Origin: Moniliophthora roreri | Taxonomy: Eukaryota > Basidiomycota > Agaricomycetes > Agaricales > Marasmiaceae | Reading direction: 5' to 3' | Assembly: GCA_001466705.2 (NCBI GenBank) | Contig: LATX02000078.1 | Location: 62,001-126,000 of the forward strand | DNA length: 64,000 nt | Part shown: one piece after another, positions 23,495 through 35,596 of the stretch | Position numbering within the stretch: position 1 is the stretch's first letter | Layout: each line of letters begins with the position of its first letter | Program-made: the position numbers and the translations under genes | Notes under the pieces: generated by a model | Database searches by the model: none | Told to the model about the DNA's origin: nothing | The model's input: the letters and a program-made list of their open reading frames with translations, nothing else

Positions 23495-24835
23495 CTTGGT
23501 GAGGCTTGTTCGCTGTCTCGATAGTAACAGAGAGAGAAGGGAACCTGAATTTTAATTGAGGTTGACGCGAGTTTTTAAAGGTCTCCTGCGTTATCCGGAT
23601 TGGGCCGGTCATGAGATAGAAGTGAATGGTTTACACTTCTGGGGAGTGTCCTGAATTGTCGTAAGTACCTGTCACAAAAATAACTGGATCCTGACGAAAT
23701 GAACAAACCCCAGAACACACCCCACACGTATCAGATTGATCAACAAAGAATGAATTCCACCCGAGTCGGCATGGGACATCTCTTGCCGCTGTCAGCAGAT
23801 CTATTACAATCCCTCCCAATACCGTTTTCTCATAATTGGCCCATCCAGGCTAACGGTCTGTCACTCTGATTCGCAAAAGGTGGCTGCGATTAAGAGGACC
23901 GGGCGTGACCGAGGCTTCCTAAACGTGGCATATGTCTTTGAACTTTAGTATCTGAGATTTGGTGGCGTAAAGTTGCGCTGAAAGCACTGTGGTGCGGAGG
24001 CTGTAGCCACTGACCGAAACGGCGAATACAAGTACATCTTCGTATCATCAGCACATACGAACGGTGCAAATGGATGAATTTGCATTACCTGACCCATCCA
24101 AAATCAAATCCTATACTCCCAGCCCTCTCGGTGCAATCAATTTGCTGAAATTAAGGTGTGTGGAACAATCAGCTGACTCCTGCTAAACGCAAGGAGTAGT
24201 CCATCCACCCGACAGCCCAAGAAGACCGCCAGTTGCATGACATTTTAACCGATACGACGCGAACGGCGCTGCCCGGGATTGACAACGGGGTCGTATCAGG
24301 GTCGCTCGGTAGAGGTAGAAGAGGGGCGGGAGCGCCGCCAAACCGCCGCGGTTTTTGTCGACAACTTTCAAAGGAAATGTATAGTGACGTAGAAAGCCCC
24401 CACGGGTCGACTGGCCAAAACCTGGGTCTTTCTGAGAAATCGGTGATGAGTGGTGTTCAGAATGACAGTGTAAGTCTACGCACCAATCACATCTCTTTCG
24501 TTAGGCCCACTTGTAACCCGATGATTCAGTCACTGGTTCCTCGAGCTTGTCTGATATGTGGAACAGCTAACCGATATGGGAGCTCATCCGAATCAATGTC
24601 GGACGTGATGTAGCTAGCTTGAGGTCCAGAAATTCGAATGTCATATACTTGATCAATGTGGTTCAAGTCAGAGAGTTCGAGAATCGCGTATCGGCCGCGC
24701 CTAATTTGAGACCCTGAGACTCAACCCCAGGTTGCAAACCATCAACCACATCATTTAGGTCAGCCCGACAGGGGACCAACTCGAATGTAGCGGAGTTTCG
24801 CAACGTGGAGAGGTTTTAAATGCACAGCCAAGGGA
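23495..24835. other. intergenic
   Basis: About 1.3 kb with no supported gene. Frames at 24183-24371 (minus) and 24233-24613 (plus) overlap, lack domains and look like chance openings. Confidence 0.45.
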
Positions 24836-25115
24836 TACTGGGGTATTTCGATTGATTCGGATGGCCTGTGACGTGTGACTTGTCCATCCGGACTCAACCA
24901 TTCGGATGGAGGCCTGGCGGTCCGTGACCGCCGAAGATTTTTCGGATTTTAGCACCCAAAATCAACCCAAAACTGCCAAATTTGGAAGTTTTTTTGGTGG
25001 TCACAGTCCGAGCCTATTCGGATGGACCCTCCGTGACCTGTGACCATCCGAAAATATTCGGAAATTTTAAGCCCTGTGACGCGTGACCATCCGAATCAAT
25101 CGAAATACCCCAGTA
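24836..25115. mobile_element. MITE with perfect 29-bp terminal inverted repeats
   Basis: A 280-bp non-coding element. Its ends are exact reverse complements over 29 nt: 24836-24864 begins TACTGGGGTATTTCG and 25087-25115 ends CGAAATACCCCAGTA. The outermost TA on each side may be the target duplication, leaving 27-bp repeats starting CTGGGG, as expected for a Tc1/mariner-like non-autonomous element. The interior is itself built of short repeats in both orientations (CCATCCGAA, GTGACC and TTTCGGA), so the whole can fold as a long hairpin. No transposase is present in the window. Confidence 0.85.
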
Positions 25116-26144
25116 CGGTACGTTCTCCTGCACTCGCATAAATTTTTTCGGTTTTTACTACTTCAGGTTCATTAGTACTTGACTCATCTGGTACCCTCCG
25201 CGGTTGTGTTCAAAACCCGAGAAGACGACGGCAAGCGCAAATGAATACCAAGGGACATTCTCAATAGAAACCTGCGGGAGAGGCGGGTTTGGATCCACAC
25301 CCTTTTTGCCCTGGGCAGGTCCCCGAACTTGAAGATATACATGACGGAACGCTATTTGGCATAAAGGAGAAGAACTGATTTTTACCAACTCCACGGATGT
25401 CATTACAACCGGGGTGAATTGGGTCGTTCACCTCAGCGACTCTTTGATGCCATGGGTTTGGGTATAACCTACGCCTCGCCGTCTCTGAGACTGCTGTAAT
25501 TCGTTTGGAAAGGGACCAGCCATTTACTCCGTGGAATATAACACCAGGACCACCAAGTTAGTATCGTCAACTACACATATATATTGAGTTCATGAATGCC
25601 TGGAACCTGCGAGAGATCTTGTTACTTCCCAAGGTAATCAAGGTCTTGGAATGTATTCAAGCGATAGGCATAACTTCAGGCGAATTACTTGTTCGTGGAC
25701 TCTGTCACTATAGAGGCTGAGCAGATCAAAAGTGCGTGGTCATGCACTAAACAATCCCCTTCTTAGTACCTTGAGAAGAGCAAGTTGCGGGATCCGTGAA
25801 ACTGTACTAAGGATATTACCATTCGTCAGACTTTGAAAGAAAGTGACACTATAAAGAGCACTATCCCCGAATGCCTTCATTATTCGGACGAGATGAACTG
25901 TCGTGTCCTGTCATTCATTAAGACGGAGTCGACGTATCTCTTGGGACAACTGAGGGCTGAAGGTGTGAAGCGCCCGGAGTGCTTGAGACACTTAGCATTA
26001 AGCGCTCCGGGGCATCTGAGCCCCACGGTTCCCCTTTTAATCGGATACCATCACGGTGCCTCTAACTTCGAATTCGCCTCGCCATTCAGAGTATGTGTTT
26101 TTTTAGCCTTTACTTCTGCTCGACGTCCTCACACTCGCGTTTAG
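25116..26144. other. intergenic, leader of RhoGEF gene
   Basis: No supported gene. The open frame at 25833-26144 lies directly upstream of the RhoGEF ATG, ends in a stop adjoining it and is most likely leader sequence. Confidence 0.45.
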
Positions 26145-29100
26145 ATGCCTCTCGCCCGGTCTAATACGACCTCGCGAAATCGTTCTCGTTCACCTGCACC
26201 ACCAGTGATACCACAGTCTCCCCCTCAGTTTCAACCACCATCATACTTTGCAGCAGCTGGAGGGTTGAAATTACCAGAAAAGAACAAAAGTGAAACCAAT
26301 TCAAAGTCTTCCTCGTATATGCCATTCCTCTCGCCTCAACCGCCGTCCGAAGCCCCTTCCTTAGATCGCGAGTTTCAATCCAACTCTTTCACAGACTCTC
26401 GCAAAAAACGAGAGAGTCAGCTCGCCAATATACCTCTCGTTGAAATGCAACTCTTACCTTCCATGCGAGATACTATCGATCGAATGACTCGCCCTCCTTC
26501 ACGCGCTAGCTCCAAAGCTGCCCAGAATCTCAACCCTGACTCAGTATGGCCCATAGCCGCTGAGAAATCGTATTTTCCATCATCTAATATTCGAACGCCG
26601 CTTTCACCTAGCCAGGATTCGTGTAACAGACCTACGCACGTTTCAGTGGAGTCATTTTCCAGCTCAAATACATCCACCTATACCGAACCTCTAACGCCGA
26701 AACCATCTAAATCTGTTCTCAAATCAACTTTACGTTCGCCTAACCCCAAACCGCCAAAATCGGAAAACGACACGACAACGACGGCTTCTCCTAGCAACGG
26801 CGTAACGCTGAAGTCTGTAAGGAGTTTGCTTAGACGCAAATCGTCTGTAGCTGGAGTTGTTGAAGAGAAACAGGTTTCGAAGGCACAGGTGTGTGCTATT
26901 GATTTCTTATTGTTCAATGCTAGCTAACAGCTCTCAGGTGCAGACAACGACAACCAGACCGCTGGAATGCGAGTCGTTCACTGTTATTCGTCCTCCTAAC
27001 GGAAATCGCAGCAGATCTCGAACCGATCCTGGTATCCGCCCGTCTGCTTGCGCCAAGCCCTCACCGCCAGAGACTCGAATTCCACTTCCTACTACACCAC
27101 AGCCACCAACCAAATCCTTTACATCCAACATTCCGCGTTTTGCACCCAGAAGCAAGACTCCCAATACGCAAACACAGACGGACGACTCTGATATTGAATA
27201 TCGCTACGAACTCGAAGCTCGCGGGAGGCGTAGGTTGACTGTAACCAACGCGAAGATACTACCATGTAGTTCGAGTGAGGAGAGTGAGGCTGAATCACTC
27301 GTTTTATCACCAGCAGTGGAGGCCATTGGACTTGGGATTCGAGGTGTAAGTGTAGGTGCAGGTGTGGCGCACAACAGCCACGACGAATATGATCATTCAT
27401 ATGTGGCAGAAGAAGCAAAGGCGAAGGTACCTCGCGTGTCTATCATATCGTATCCCTCAGCTGGTTCGATATACACTGACGAGGAAGAGCTTGGGCAGGG
27501 TCACCTCGCTGTGGATATGACAATGGACCCGCTAGACTCCAGCCATAAGCGTCGTCGGGAAGCGCTTCTCGGCTTGGTTCGTGGATTGGACTTGAACTAC
27601 ACTAAATCTTTGTCGAGTGGCGAAGAAAGCGAGTATTGGGGTGAAGATGGGGTGGCTTTGTGTATGATTGGGTCGCAAGAGGGGCTGGGAGGTTCCGAGA
27701 GTGAGTCGGAGCATGAAGCCGACCTCGTCGTACCCGTAACGGAGAAGCGATCACTTGCTCCGACAACTTTCGAGAGGAGTACTCTTCTTCGGAAGCAGCA
27801 AAAACAGTGTCGTTCATTAACGCTTTCCTCCACGCCTGGAACTTCGGCGAAGGAGTACACAGTCACTGCTATGGAACTCAAGCGTCCATCCGCGTCAAAG
27901 GAAAGGGGAAATCGTCTTTTGCCTTCATCTACGCCATCTACACCTATAATGCCAAGTTCAAAGGATGTTCCTGTTACTACTGTGGAACCAAAACGCTCAA
28001 AGGAAACCTATCTGTTATCTTTGTCAACACCATCTACCCCCGGACTTGGACTATCGAACTCGAATGTTAAGCTTAATGCTACGGAACCAAGACTGTTGGC
28101 CAAAAACTCGGCTAAAATTGCCCGAATGTCTCTTCCTCCGACATCCGCTAGTATACGGAATGCCACGATTCCAAAGAGAAAGTCGTTCCATCATTCGTCC
28201 ACCACCTCTTCCCCAGAACCAGAATCACCGCTACCAACGCAAACGCCAGCCCGAGAATCCCTTAATTACGAAACCGTTATAATCGCCAAACGTCATCGAG
28301 AAGCGGCTGTTAGAGGAAGGGAAGCGCTGGGTATCCCCCCTTCCGAGTCCGACCAGGCAACAATGCCACATATGGATAGCATTGTATCGACGATAGATGG
28401 AGATAGTTGGGATAACGCTGGTGATGATCAGTTGAGTGTAGCTGCAGAGGCACTCTTCAGGAATCTCGGAGGTGACGGTAACACCGGAAGGGGTAGTACC
28501 ACAGAAAGCAAGGCGGATGAACGGAAATTCCAATCTCGACGTCGTTCTCGCACTCGCTCGCCCGCCTCAGAACACACGAATGACATGGCACGAGGTCACG
28601 ACAATACCCAAATCCAAACGCCTACCCCCACTTCCTCCGTCTATACTGAAATAGATGAACAAGAACTAGCCCGTCTGAAAATCATCCATTCGCTCTACAC
28701 ATCCGAAGTAGAATACACGGCTCTCCTTTGTCGCGTCGTCCAGCTCTTTATCCTTCCACTTCGTGTTCAAGGCACTAAAACGTGGATTTCGGGCGTACCG
28801 CCAGAAATTTGCAGATTATTTGATTGGTTGGAGGATATCTGGGCTGTACATGTTCAGTTAAGGGACGGCCTTGGGGTCTTTGATTCTAGCATGCAAAAGG
28901 AGAAGAAGGCGTCGGTGAATGTCTTAAAAAGTTTCGTGGCAAAGATGGAGGTGTATCAGCCATATTTGATCAAGTTGGAAGGTGTCAAGGAAATGCTGGA
29001 GAGCGATGGTGAAGAAAGCCACAGTGATTTTGGAGAGTTTGTTCGGATGCAGGAGAATGAGGGGAGGTTGAGTCTGATGAGGCAATTGGAGGAACCGATA

Positions 29101-30337
29101 AAGAGGATCGGGGTGTATACAGAGGTTTTTAGGGTGCGTCTTCTCCGAGTATCGTTCTATTGCCACTGATATTGTTTCGTTTGACAGACGTTGCTCAACG
29201 TGACGCCCAAGACACACGAAGACTATCTGCCGACAATTGTTCTCGTCCGCTGTACCGATTTAGTTGTGGAGACTCTACACGAAGTCAAGGCGAGGGAACG
29301 GGAATATGAGTATATCAAGGATCTCGCGAAACGAATCGACGGACTACCTTTACCTATACATGTGAGGGAACGGAGGTTGCTTTGTCAAGGAAGACTCGAT
29401 CTTGTTGTGAACGCGTCATCTTCTCCTTCATCTTCTTCTGAATCGAATTCGACTCCAACACGAACGTCGCGGCTCGCAAACGCCATTCAAGAATGGAGCA
29501 TAAATCGAGCAAGATCTGGATCGATCGCTTCAAGTTCTACCTGTGCTTCCTCATCCTCTTCATCTTCGCGCTCCACTACTGCTGATATCCTCATCAAGTC
29601 ACCGCTCACAGAACGATACAACTCGAGGAATATAAGTTGTCTTACTCTCAACTTCCCTGGTCGAACTGAACCCCGGTTGCCATCGAACTCTACTAGGTCC
29701 CAGTCCCACGTGATTTCTACTACTTCTGCGCATCCACTCGAAGTCTTCGTTTTCTCGGATCTGGTAGTTTTTACTCAGACAACACCTCCCGATCGACTTT
29801 CGAGGAAAGGGACCCGTACCGCTGCTATTGTGGACGAGTTTGGTGTAGCCAGGGTTTTGGATGTCGTGGCTCCTGAAGGTGACGTTGACGCTTTCTTACC
29901 GCCGGAGACTCCTTGACGAATTGCTTTCAGGTGCCGAGACATTGGAACTGGACCTGATACCTATTCGCGCCGAACGAGAACAAGTATTGGTCAAGACGTT
30001 ATCTCTGTCCGTACCCCAAACCGAAGGCTCAAAGAAGAAATGGTTGGAGTGTTTCCGAAAGTCTACTCAATCGACTCTACGAGCGCTCTCTGACCCCGTC
30101 TTGGGCGCCTCATACGTAAACCCGGATATGGAGAATATGGACATTTTGGAAGGTATCATCAAGTCTGGGTTACCATTTCCAAAGAGTCCTTCAATGCAGA
30201 CCCCTGACGACAGTTCAGTGCAGCTGGAGAGAGAGGAGAGGGGATGGTGGTCAATGCGATTCCAACAGGTTTTGAGGGAGATGAGGGAGGAGATACCGAT
30301 GAATTTGGATTTGAATGTAACCATGTTGGATAGTTGA
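26145..30337 (+). CDS. Rho guanine nucleotide exchange factor (DH domain)
   Basis: Predicted activator of Rho/Cdc42-type GTPases, acting on actin and polarity. Model: join(26145..26888,26938..29133,29188..29878,29931..30337), 1345 aa. Residues 1 to about 810 are low-complexity Ser/Pro/Thr-rich, with RSRTRSP-like patches and many potential phosphorylation sites. The DH domain spans about 825-1016: LARLKIIHSLYTSEVEYTA is helix 1, RQLEEPIKRIGVYTEVFR precedes intron 2, and TLLNVTPKTHEDYLP then CTDLVVETLHEVKARE close it. A PH-like region (about 1030-1310) is interrupted by Ser-rich loops; LEVFVFSDLVVFTQ is its clearest strand pattern. Intron 3 is supported because reading on ends at once, whereas splicing gives PEGAETLELDLIPIRAERE. 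Fungal orthology is not clear, and it is neither canonical Cdc24 nor Rom2 by layout. Confidence 0.85.
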
Positions 30338-30560
30338 TTACTTTGGATGGAAAGCCAACATCCTTGTCATACTTGTACTCGTACGCGGCCATCGGTCTCT
30401 AGCCTCTCTTGTGACTTTCTACAAAGCCGATTAACCCATAAAGCATGTTCATTTGATATGGGCGTTCTTCGGCACCGTCATGACTTATAAGCACTATCTT
30501 ATTGACGCTTGTCTCGGGCATCTTTATTCTTGCGCACACCATCAGGTTACCTATTTTACA
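30338..30560. other. short intergenic, promoter of HIT gene
   Basis: 222 nt between the RhoGEF stop and the HIT ATG; no gene. Confidence 0.5.
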
Positions 30561-31306
30561 ATGGCTGCAAATGAGAATACATCGTGAGTAGGTTGATTTT
30601 AGGATCCCAATTATACGACTCAATGATCCAAGATGCATTTTTTGCGGTATTCTGAAAGGTATGTGGATCGTTTGATGAAGGATAGGACCGCTCTGAGTGG
30701 AATTCATAGGCACCATTCCCTGTCATAAGGTCTACGAAACTGAATACAGGTTAGCAGTCTCTGCTCGACATCTGAAATCGATACCGATTGATTGCCACCA
30801 CATGTAGCTTTGCATTCCTCGATATTATGCCCACCACCGAAGGTCATACTCAAGTGATTCCCAAATGTGCGTTCCAGGGCTTCCAGCCTCTGTGCTTTTT
30901 GAAACCATTTTCCTGCTATTTAGACCATGCGGAAACTCTTGCGGATCTTCCTGACGAATATCTCAGGGATATCGGTCCCGCTGTGCGAAAGGTTGCTCTC
31001 GCAACTGGGGTTGAGGCATACAATATTGTCCAGGTGGGGTTCGATGGCTGGTTTTACCCATCTTTTGCTGATATCTTCCAAGAATAATGGGAAATTGGCA
31101 TTCCAGGTGAGCTGACCGCTCCATCGATTGACCGTTTTTAACTTGCCGAATCTTTGTAGCACGTCCCACATGTCCATTTCCATGTCATTCCTAAGCCCAA
31201 CGAGACCGAGGGATTGGTTCTGACGGTGGGTCAGAACTGGCCACAGAAGAAGGTTGATAACGAAGTTTTGGCTGCTACTTGCGAGAAGATGAAGGGGCGC
31301 CTGTGA
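30561..31306 (+). CDS. HNT1: HIT-family nucleotide hydrolase (Hint/Hnt1-like)
   Basis: Histidine-triad enzyme that hydrolyses adenosine phosphoramidates. Model: join(30561..30583,30633..30658,30710..30749,30808..30866,30924..31033,31083..31106,31160..31306), 142 aa. Assembled blocks are CIFCGILKG (zinc-site cysteines, residues about 9-17), FAFLDIMPTTEGHTQVIPK, HAETLADLPDEYLRDIG and YNIVQNNGKLAFQ. The histidine triad HVPHVHFHVIPKP starts at residue 95, with triad histidines 98, 100 and 102. The length fits the family (yeast Hnt1 158 aa). Six introns crowd 142 codons, and three exons are only 23, 26 and 24 nt. Intron 1 uses an AAG acceptor. Gene finders that skip the tiny exons would start this gene wrongly near 30788. 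Confidence 0.93.
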
Positions 31307-31829
31307 TATTAATGAACGGCAGTGAACCAGGAAATGTACAGTGAATGAAATGAGGACTAATGGAGTATGGGACCAACGTTCGACCTCTGAGACTGGGGGG
31401 AGGGTCTTTACCACATAGTTGCTGATGGAACGTTCACTGTGTGAAATGAAAATTTTTGAAAAATGACGCGAGCGCGCCCGCGCGCATGTGCACAAGCTTT
31501 TCCTGGTACGCCTTTCAACACCGAGCTAGTCTCTTCCTCTGCCATAAAGACAGAAAGGTACATAGTATTCAGGCTTATTCCACGACCGAACTATGGCGTA
31601 AAACTGGAAAAAAATTTCCAATCTCAGTCCAATTCCATTCCAAAAAGTGACGATAATACTGTTCCATGTGCACTATCAATCTACCCAGAGTATTGGACGC
31701 CCAAGACGCGAAAGATTAATTGCTACCTTGGTGTTATTTAAACATTCGACCGCATGGGGAGCTTCAGCGACAGACTCAGCTTCTCTCCGCTCGGGCATAA
31801 CGACCAAATACCCTCCTCGTGAATCGACT
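31307..31829. other. intergenic
   Basis: No supported gene. It includes a GC-rich alternating purine-pyrimidine stretch near 31468-31492 (GCGCGCCCGCGCGCATG). Confidence 0.45.
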
Positions 31830-33170
31830 ATGGCAGCAAGTGTGTCCCCAGTTGTATCGGTCCTTTCTTCAATCTTACTGGAGTTGCTGGTATATGGCGA
31901 GTTGGTCAGATGGATTGCGGTATGATACTTACGATTGATATTCTTCTAACAGGCTTCAATATCGCCGTTTACTGTCTTTGCGTTTATACACTCGTGAAAA
32001 AGTCAACATCGGATACAGCAAAGTCCACGACGATTCTCGTTACACTATCAACTCTTCTGTGCGTGAATGGATTTTCCTTCGACTTTACACTGCAGGCTGA
32101 TCAATTACCAGGTTCATGTCTGCGTCCGCCCATATGGCCGTCAACATTGCCCGACTCGTCGAGGGCTACATTAAATCACCAACGAGGGCTGCAATCATCG
32201 CATACCTCTTGAACATCACGGAACCTTCAAACGTTGCCAAACAGTTTCTTCTCGTTTTTGTGGTCAGTTCTTGAACCATCTTGGTGGGCCAAACGAATTC
32301 CTGATATTGCGACAGAATCTTTTTTCAGACATGCTTCTGGTGAGATTAGAATGTCATCATATCCGCGTGGCATACTTATATACCACATTGTAGACCTGGA
32401 GGGTATATCTCATTTGGCAAAGAAATCTGACAATCACCCTTATTCCGGCGTTTTTGTGCACTGGGACTTTCGGTGCGTTGTCCTCAATGAAAATGTCTCT
32501 GTCCTATCTGAAATACCCTTCAAGTTTGTGGAATAGTCACAGGTTCATATGAGACATTAGTTCAACCAGGTCAAACCATATTCCTTGCAAGGATTTCCAG
32601 TTGGGCCACGTCCCAGTTCTCTTTATCGTTCGCTATGAACGTCTCCACGACAATACTCATCGCCTCGAGGATTTGGTATGTCACGAAGGATATACGCGAA
32701 ACAATGCCCGAGTACATGGAGCCGTATTTGCGCATCATCGTCATCGTTGTGGAAAGTGCATCTTTAGCAGCTGTTGCCCAGATCATCCAGTTGGCATTCT
32801 ATGTCGAAAAATTCCCCGGGATTTATTTCATTTCGGATACAATTGTACAGATAGTGGTATACATCTCCCGTTACTCCCTCGTTCCAAGCGAATGCTGATA
32901 CCTGGTTCTTAGGCCATGGCCCCCATGATCATCATCGTCTTGGTTGGTATGTCAGGAAGTCGTAAAAGCGCCGTCTGGGGAACGGCGTATACGGCATCCG
33001 ACGAACTTTCCGATATGCAATTCCAAGCTAGAACGGGAGACCAGATAGAGCTCTCTTCTAAGGCCCGTCGTAGCCGCTCAACGAGGTCTGCCTTTGCGAG
33101 TCGAGATACGACGGAGGATGGTGAATACCATATGGAATCGCCTGTGAAAACAGACATTTCCGGAGTTTGA
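31830..33170 (+). CDS. fungal seven-TM membrane protein
   Basis: Integral membrane protein of a type repeatedly found in agarics, about 7 hydrophobic helices and a polar C-terminal tail; role unknown. Coding blocks in order: start MAASVSPVVSVLSSILLE (31830), NIAVYCLCVYTLVKKS (TM), SAHMAVNIARLVEGYIK, TWRVYLIWQRNLTITLIP (32395), SFAMNVSTTILIASRIWYV, IVIVVESASLAAVAQIIQL, and a last exon from about 32915 with MAPMIIIVLVGM. This is followed by a Ser/Arg/Asp-rich cytoplasmic tail ending TDISGV. Several introns of about 50-60 nt separate these. An 11-nt potential exon at 32339-32349 could not be reconciled with phase, so the middle of the model is provisional. The TWRVYLIW motif and order of helices resemble the family of the gene at 37029. 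Confidence 0.65.
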
Positions 33171-33412
33171 TTATCCTTATGTTCGTCTACAATCTTGTAC
33201 TTCTTATTGCTATTCCGATTTATACCCTGAAGAAGAAATCATAATGCACTACTGGTCCATCAGAGACTTTGGGACAAGGGATGAGGTATATAACTGGCTG
33301 CTCTAGGTATCAAGATAGAATGCGTAGCGCCGCCCATGGCCTGTCGCCTGTGTGGTGTACTACTACCAAGAATGTTTTTTTACCTCAACATGGACGGGAC
33401 GACCCCCAAGGC

Positions 33413-35596
33413 CTAAAACAATTCTATCTCACCAAGAACCTGCGCAACGCCTTCATGTCGAGGCTGGAGCTTGATTCGGTAAGGCATAGGAGACCTTCCA
33501 GATAAACCATCGTACTCCTTGAGGTCAATCGGTTCTTCAGGAATCTCTGCCATACTGAATGCCCATAGCATCCGGCTGATAACAAGAAAGAGTTCACGAT
33601 CGGCAAGGAGCATCCCTATACAGATTCGGCGCCTATAGGAGTTAACAAAGGATCAGCAAACCCATGGAGAACTGAAGCACGTTCGTATGACTAACCCGAC
33701 TCCCTGGACGACCGAAGTAAGACGTGAAAGTCAGCGAAATGAATAAAGGGAGCGACAGATTTATGGTGCTTTAACTCACAAACATCCAATGATCCCTCTT
33801 GTAGGGGTCGCTGAGGTTGGCACTCTCAGCCGAATTCAACGTGTCATCAATGTAGCGGTCGGGCTGCAGAAAAGCACTCATCAGCCCGTGTTGATTGATA
33901 TTAGGTCAGAGACTAACGTTGAAGACGTAAGGGTCCGGATAACGCTGCTCGTTGAAGTGTAGACTATAGGTATTGCAAATGACGACCGTGTCCTTTGGTA
34001 TGGAATAACCACGGTACGTGAAATCCTCCGTAACCGCGTGCGGAGTGCCCAGCCAGAAGGGATTATGGTACCTACTCGAATTTGATCAATTTATTTGGAA
34101 GCCTGCTTGAGGGACGTAGAAACTTGCCTTTGCACCTGTGACGGGTTACCTACCATAATATTTGTTGCGTAAATCTTTCAGACTTACCTCCTTGATAATA
34201 GCGCGGCAGAGATGTAACTGAGCTTGGTCGTGATGTGTCGGTAGTCTATCACGTCCTACGACTCTGTCCAACTCTTCGTGAGCTTTCTTCTGAATGTCTG
34301 GATGGCGACTAATGTGAGCCGCAAACCATTGAACCAGCCCGGCAGGCTAAAAAAAAAAAGGATTGATTTATGAATGAAGAACGCGAAGACGGCTGGCTAA
34401 CGCACCGTCTCAACACCAGCAATCATGAACGCTGCAGTCAGCATTGTGATGTCTAAAAAATCAAGCTCCTCCTCTATCCGAATCTCCAATAATTTTTTGG
34501 CAAGGCAATCGGGGACATGTTCTCCCGCTTGGAGTCGCCTTTCCATGTCTTTGATCATACCCCCGTAGAGTTTAATTGTATCCTCTCGCAAACGAGCGCC
34601 CCGCCTTTGCATTGGAGTAGGAATTCGTTGTAGAAGAGGCACAAAGTCCACGAAGTTGGAGACAGGCCCTGTACAGTTCCTGGACGCGCTCATGAATATT
34701 CAGAATCATCTTCAACGGAAAGGACCCACATGAACTCCCTGCTGATTCGGAGAACTTCGCTGACCATGGGATTACTGAGCGCATCGGTACGGATACCGAA
34801 CGTAATAGCGAGCATATTGTTCAACAAACAGCGCCCAGCATATCTCTGAGTGGAAGCGTCGTGAAGTCAGTGGTCTAGATAGGCTATTTGAAGCGCCGAC
34901 CAAGTTACCTGGGGGTTGATGGGCAAGAGGCCGCCTTTGCTATCCTCGTAAAGAGATTTTACGAGCACAAAGGCTTCTAGCTCGAGAATGGGTGTGAATT
35001 CGTCAACTGAGCGCTGCTGGATATAAGAATATGCGATACGCCTGTGCTTTCTCCTACATTTGATGCTTTAGTAGGTTTACCCTATCGTTGATGCGAACCA
35101 CACTGACCATTTGTCGTTGTATTGAGAACCTGTGATCGCCCTTCCTTGAAAAATGGTTTGGGCCTTGATAAACATATCCTTCCTTGAAGAGACGATTGCA
35201 CCTCTGGTGACCATTAAATCCTTTACGATCCCAGGATCAGACAGGACGAGAAAGAGTTGATTCCCAAGCTGAAACGAATAAATGTCTCCATACTTCTTAT
35301 ACCAATGATGAAGAGTAAGCTCAGGATAGGGTGTCATGAACGGGAAGGATCCTAGAGAGATATTAGAGATTGAGCCCAAGGTGCATTCCTGGTGAGCACT
35401 CACCAACGATCGGAAAACCTATTGGTCCCCTGGGGACATTTTTTCGCCTGGTAAGCCCGTTGTTAAGGTACCCCAGCACAAAGACTGCGAGTAAAGCGGG
35501 CCGCCACCAATTGAGAATGGCCTGAAAGTTGTGAACATCTGGAGAGGGACAGTCATTGAATGTCGACAAGTTGGAAGACATAACGCTACTCAACAT
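33413..35596 (-). CDS. cytochrome P450 monooxygenase
   Basis: Heme-thiolate monooxygenase, ER-anchored. N-terminal membrane anchor around ILNWWRPALLAVFVLGYL is followed by the Pro-rich hinge RKNVPRGPIGFPIVG. The I-helix oxygen-binding motif is FMIAGVETV (34400 region). The K-helix stretch LHLCRAIIKEV is followed by a partly resolved exon junction. Next come TPHAVTEDFTYRGYSIPKDTVV and RYPDPYVF. The heme loop is intact as FGVGRRICIG, with Cys as fifth iron ligand. That loop is assembled across three exons: one ending DHWMF, an 8-nt exon at 33696-33703 (GGAGTCGG) and one starting with GCGCCGAATC. The C-terminus is GVAQVLGEIELF. The start at 35596 precedes another in-frame Met at 35581. It lies near an aldo-keto reductase and a drug-efflux MFS gene. 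The substrate is unknown. Confidence 0.88.

Noticed and set aside
24183..24613. Overlapping frames on both strands near 24.2-24.6 kb
   Set aside because: No domain, no introns and overlap of opposite strands; considered chance openings in GC-rich DNA.
25833..26144. A 103-codon frame before the RhoGEF gene
   Set aside because: It ends in a stop directly before the ATG and has no domain; most likely leader sequence.
32339..32349. An 11-nt exon (ACATGCTTCTG) in the 7TM gene at 31830
   Set aside because: The flanking donors leave phase 0 on both sides, so 11 nt would break the frame. I could not support it.
33690..33760. A broken P450 heme signature reading like FGRPGSR in a through-read frame
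   Set aside because: It is intron sequence. Splicing through the 8-nt exon at 33696-33703 gives the canonical FGVGRRICIG with correct phase.
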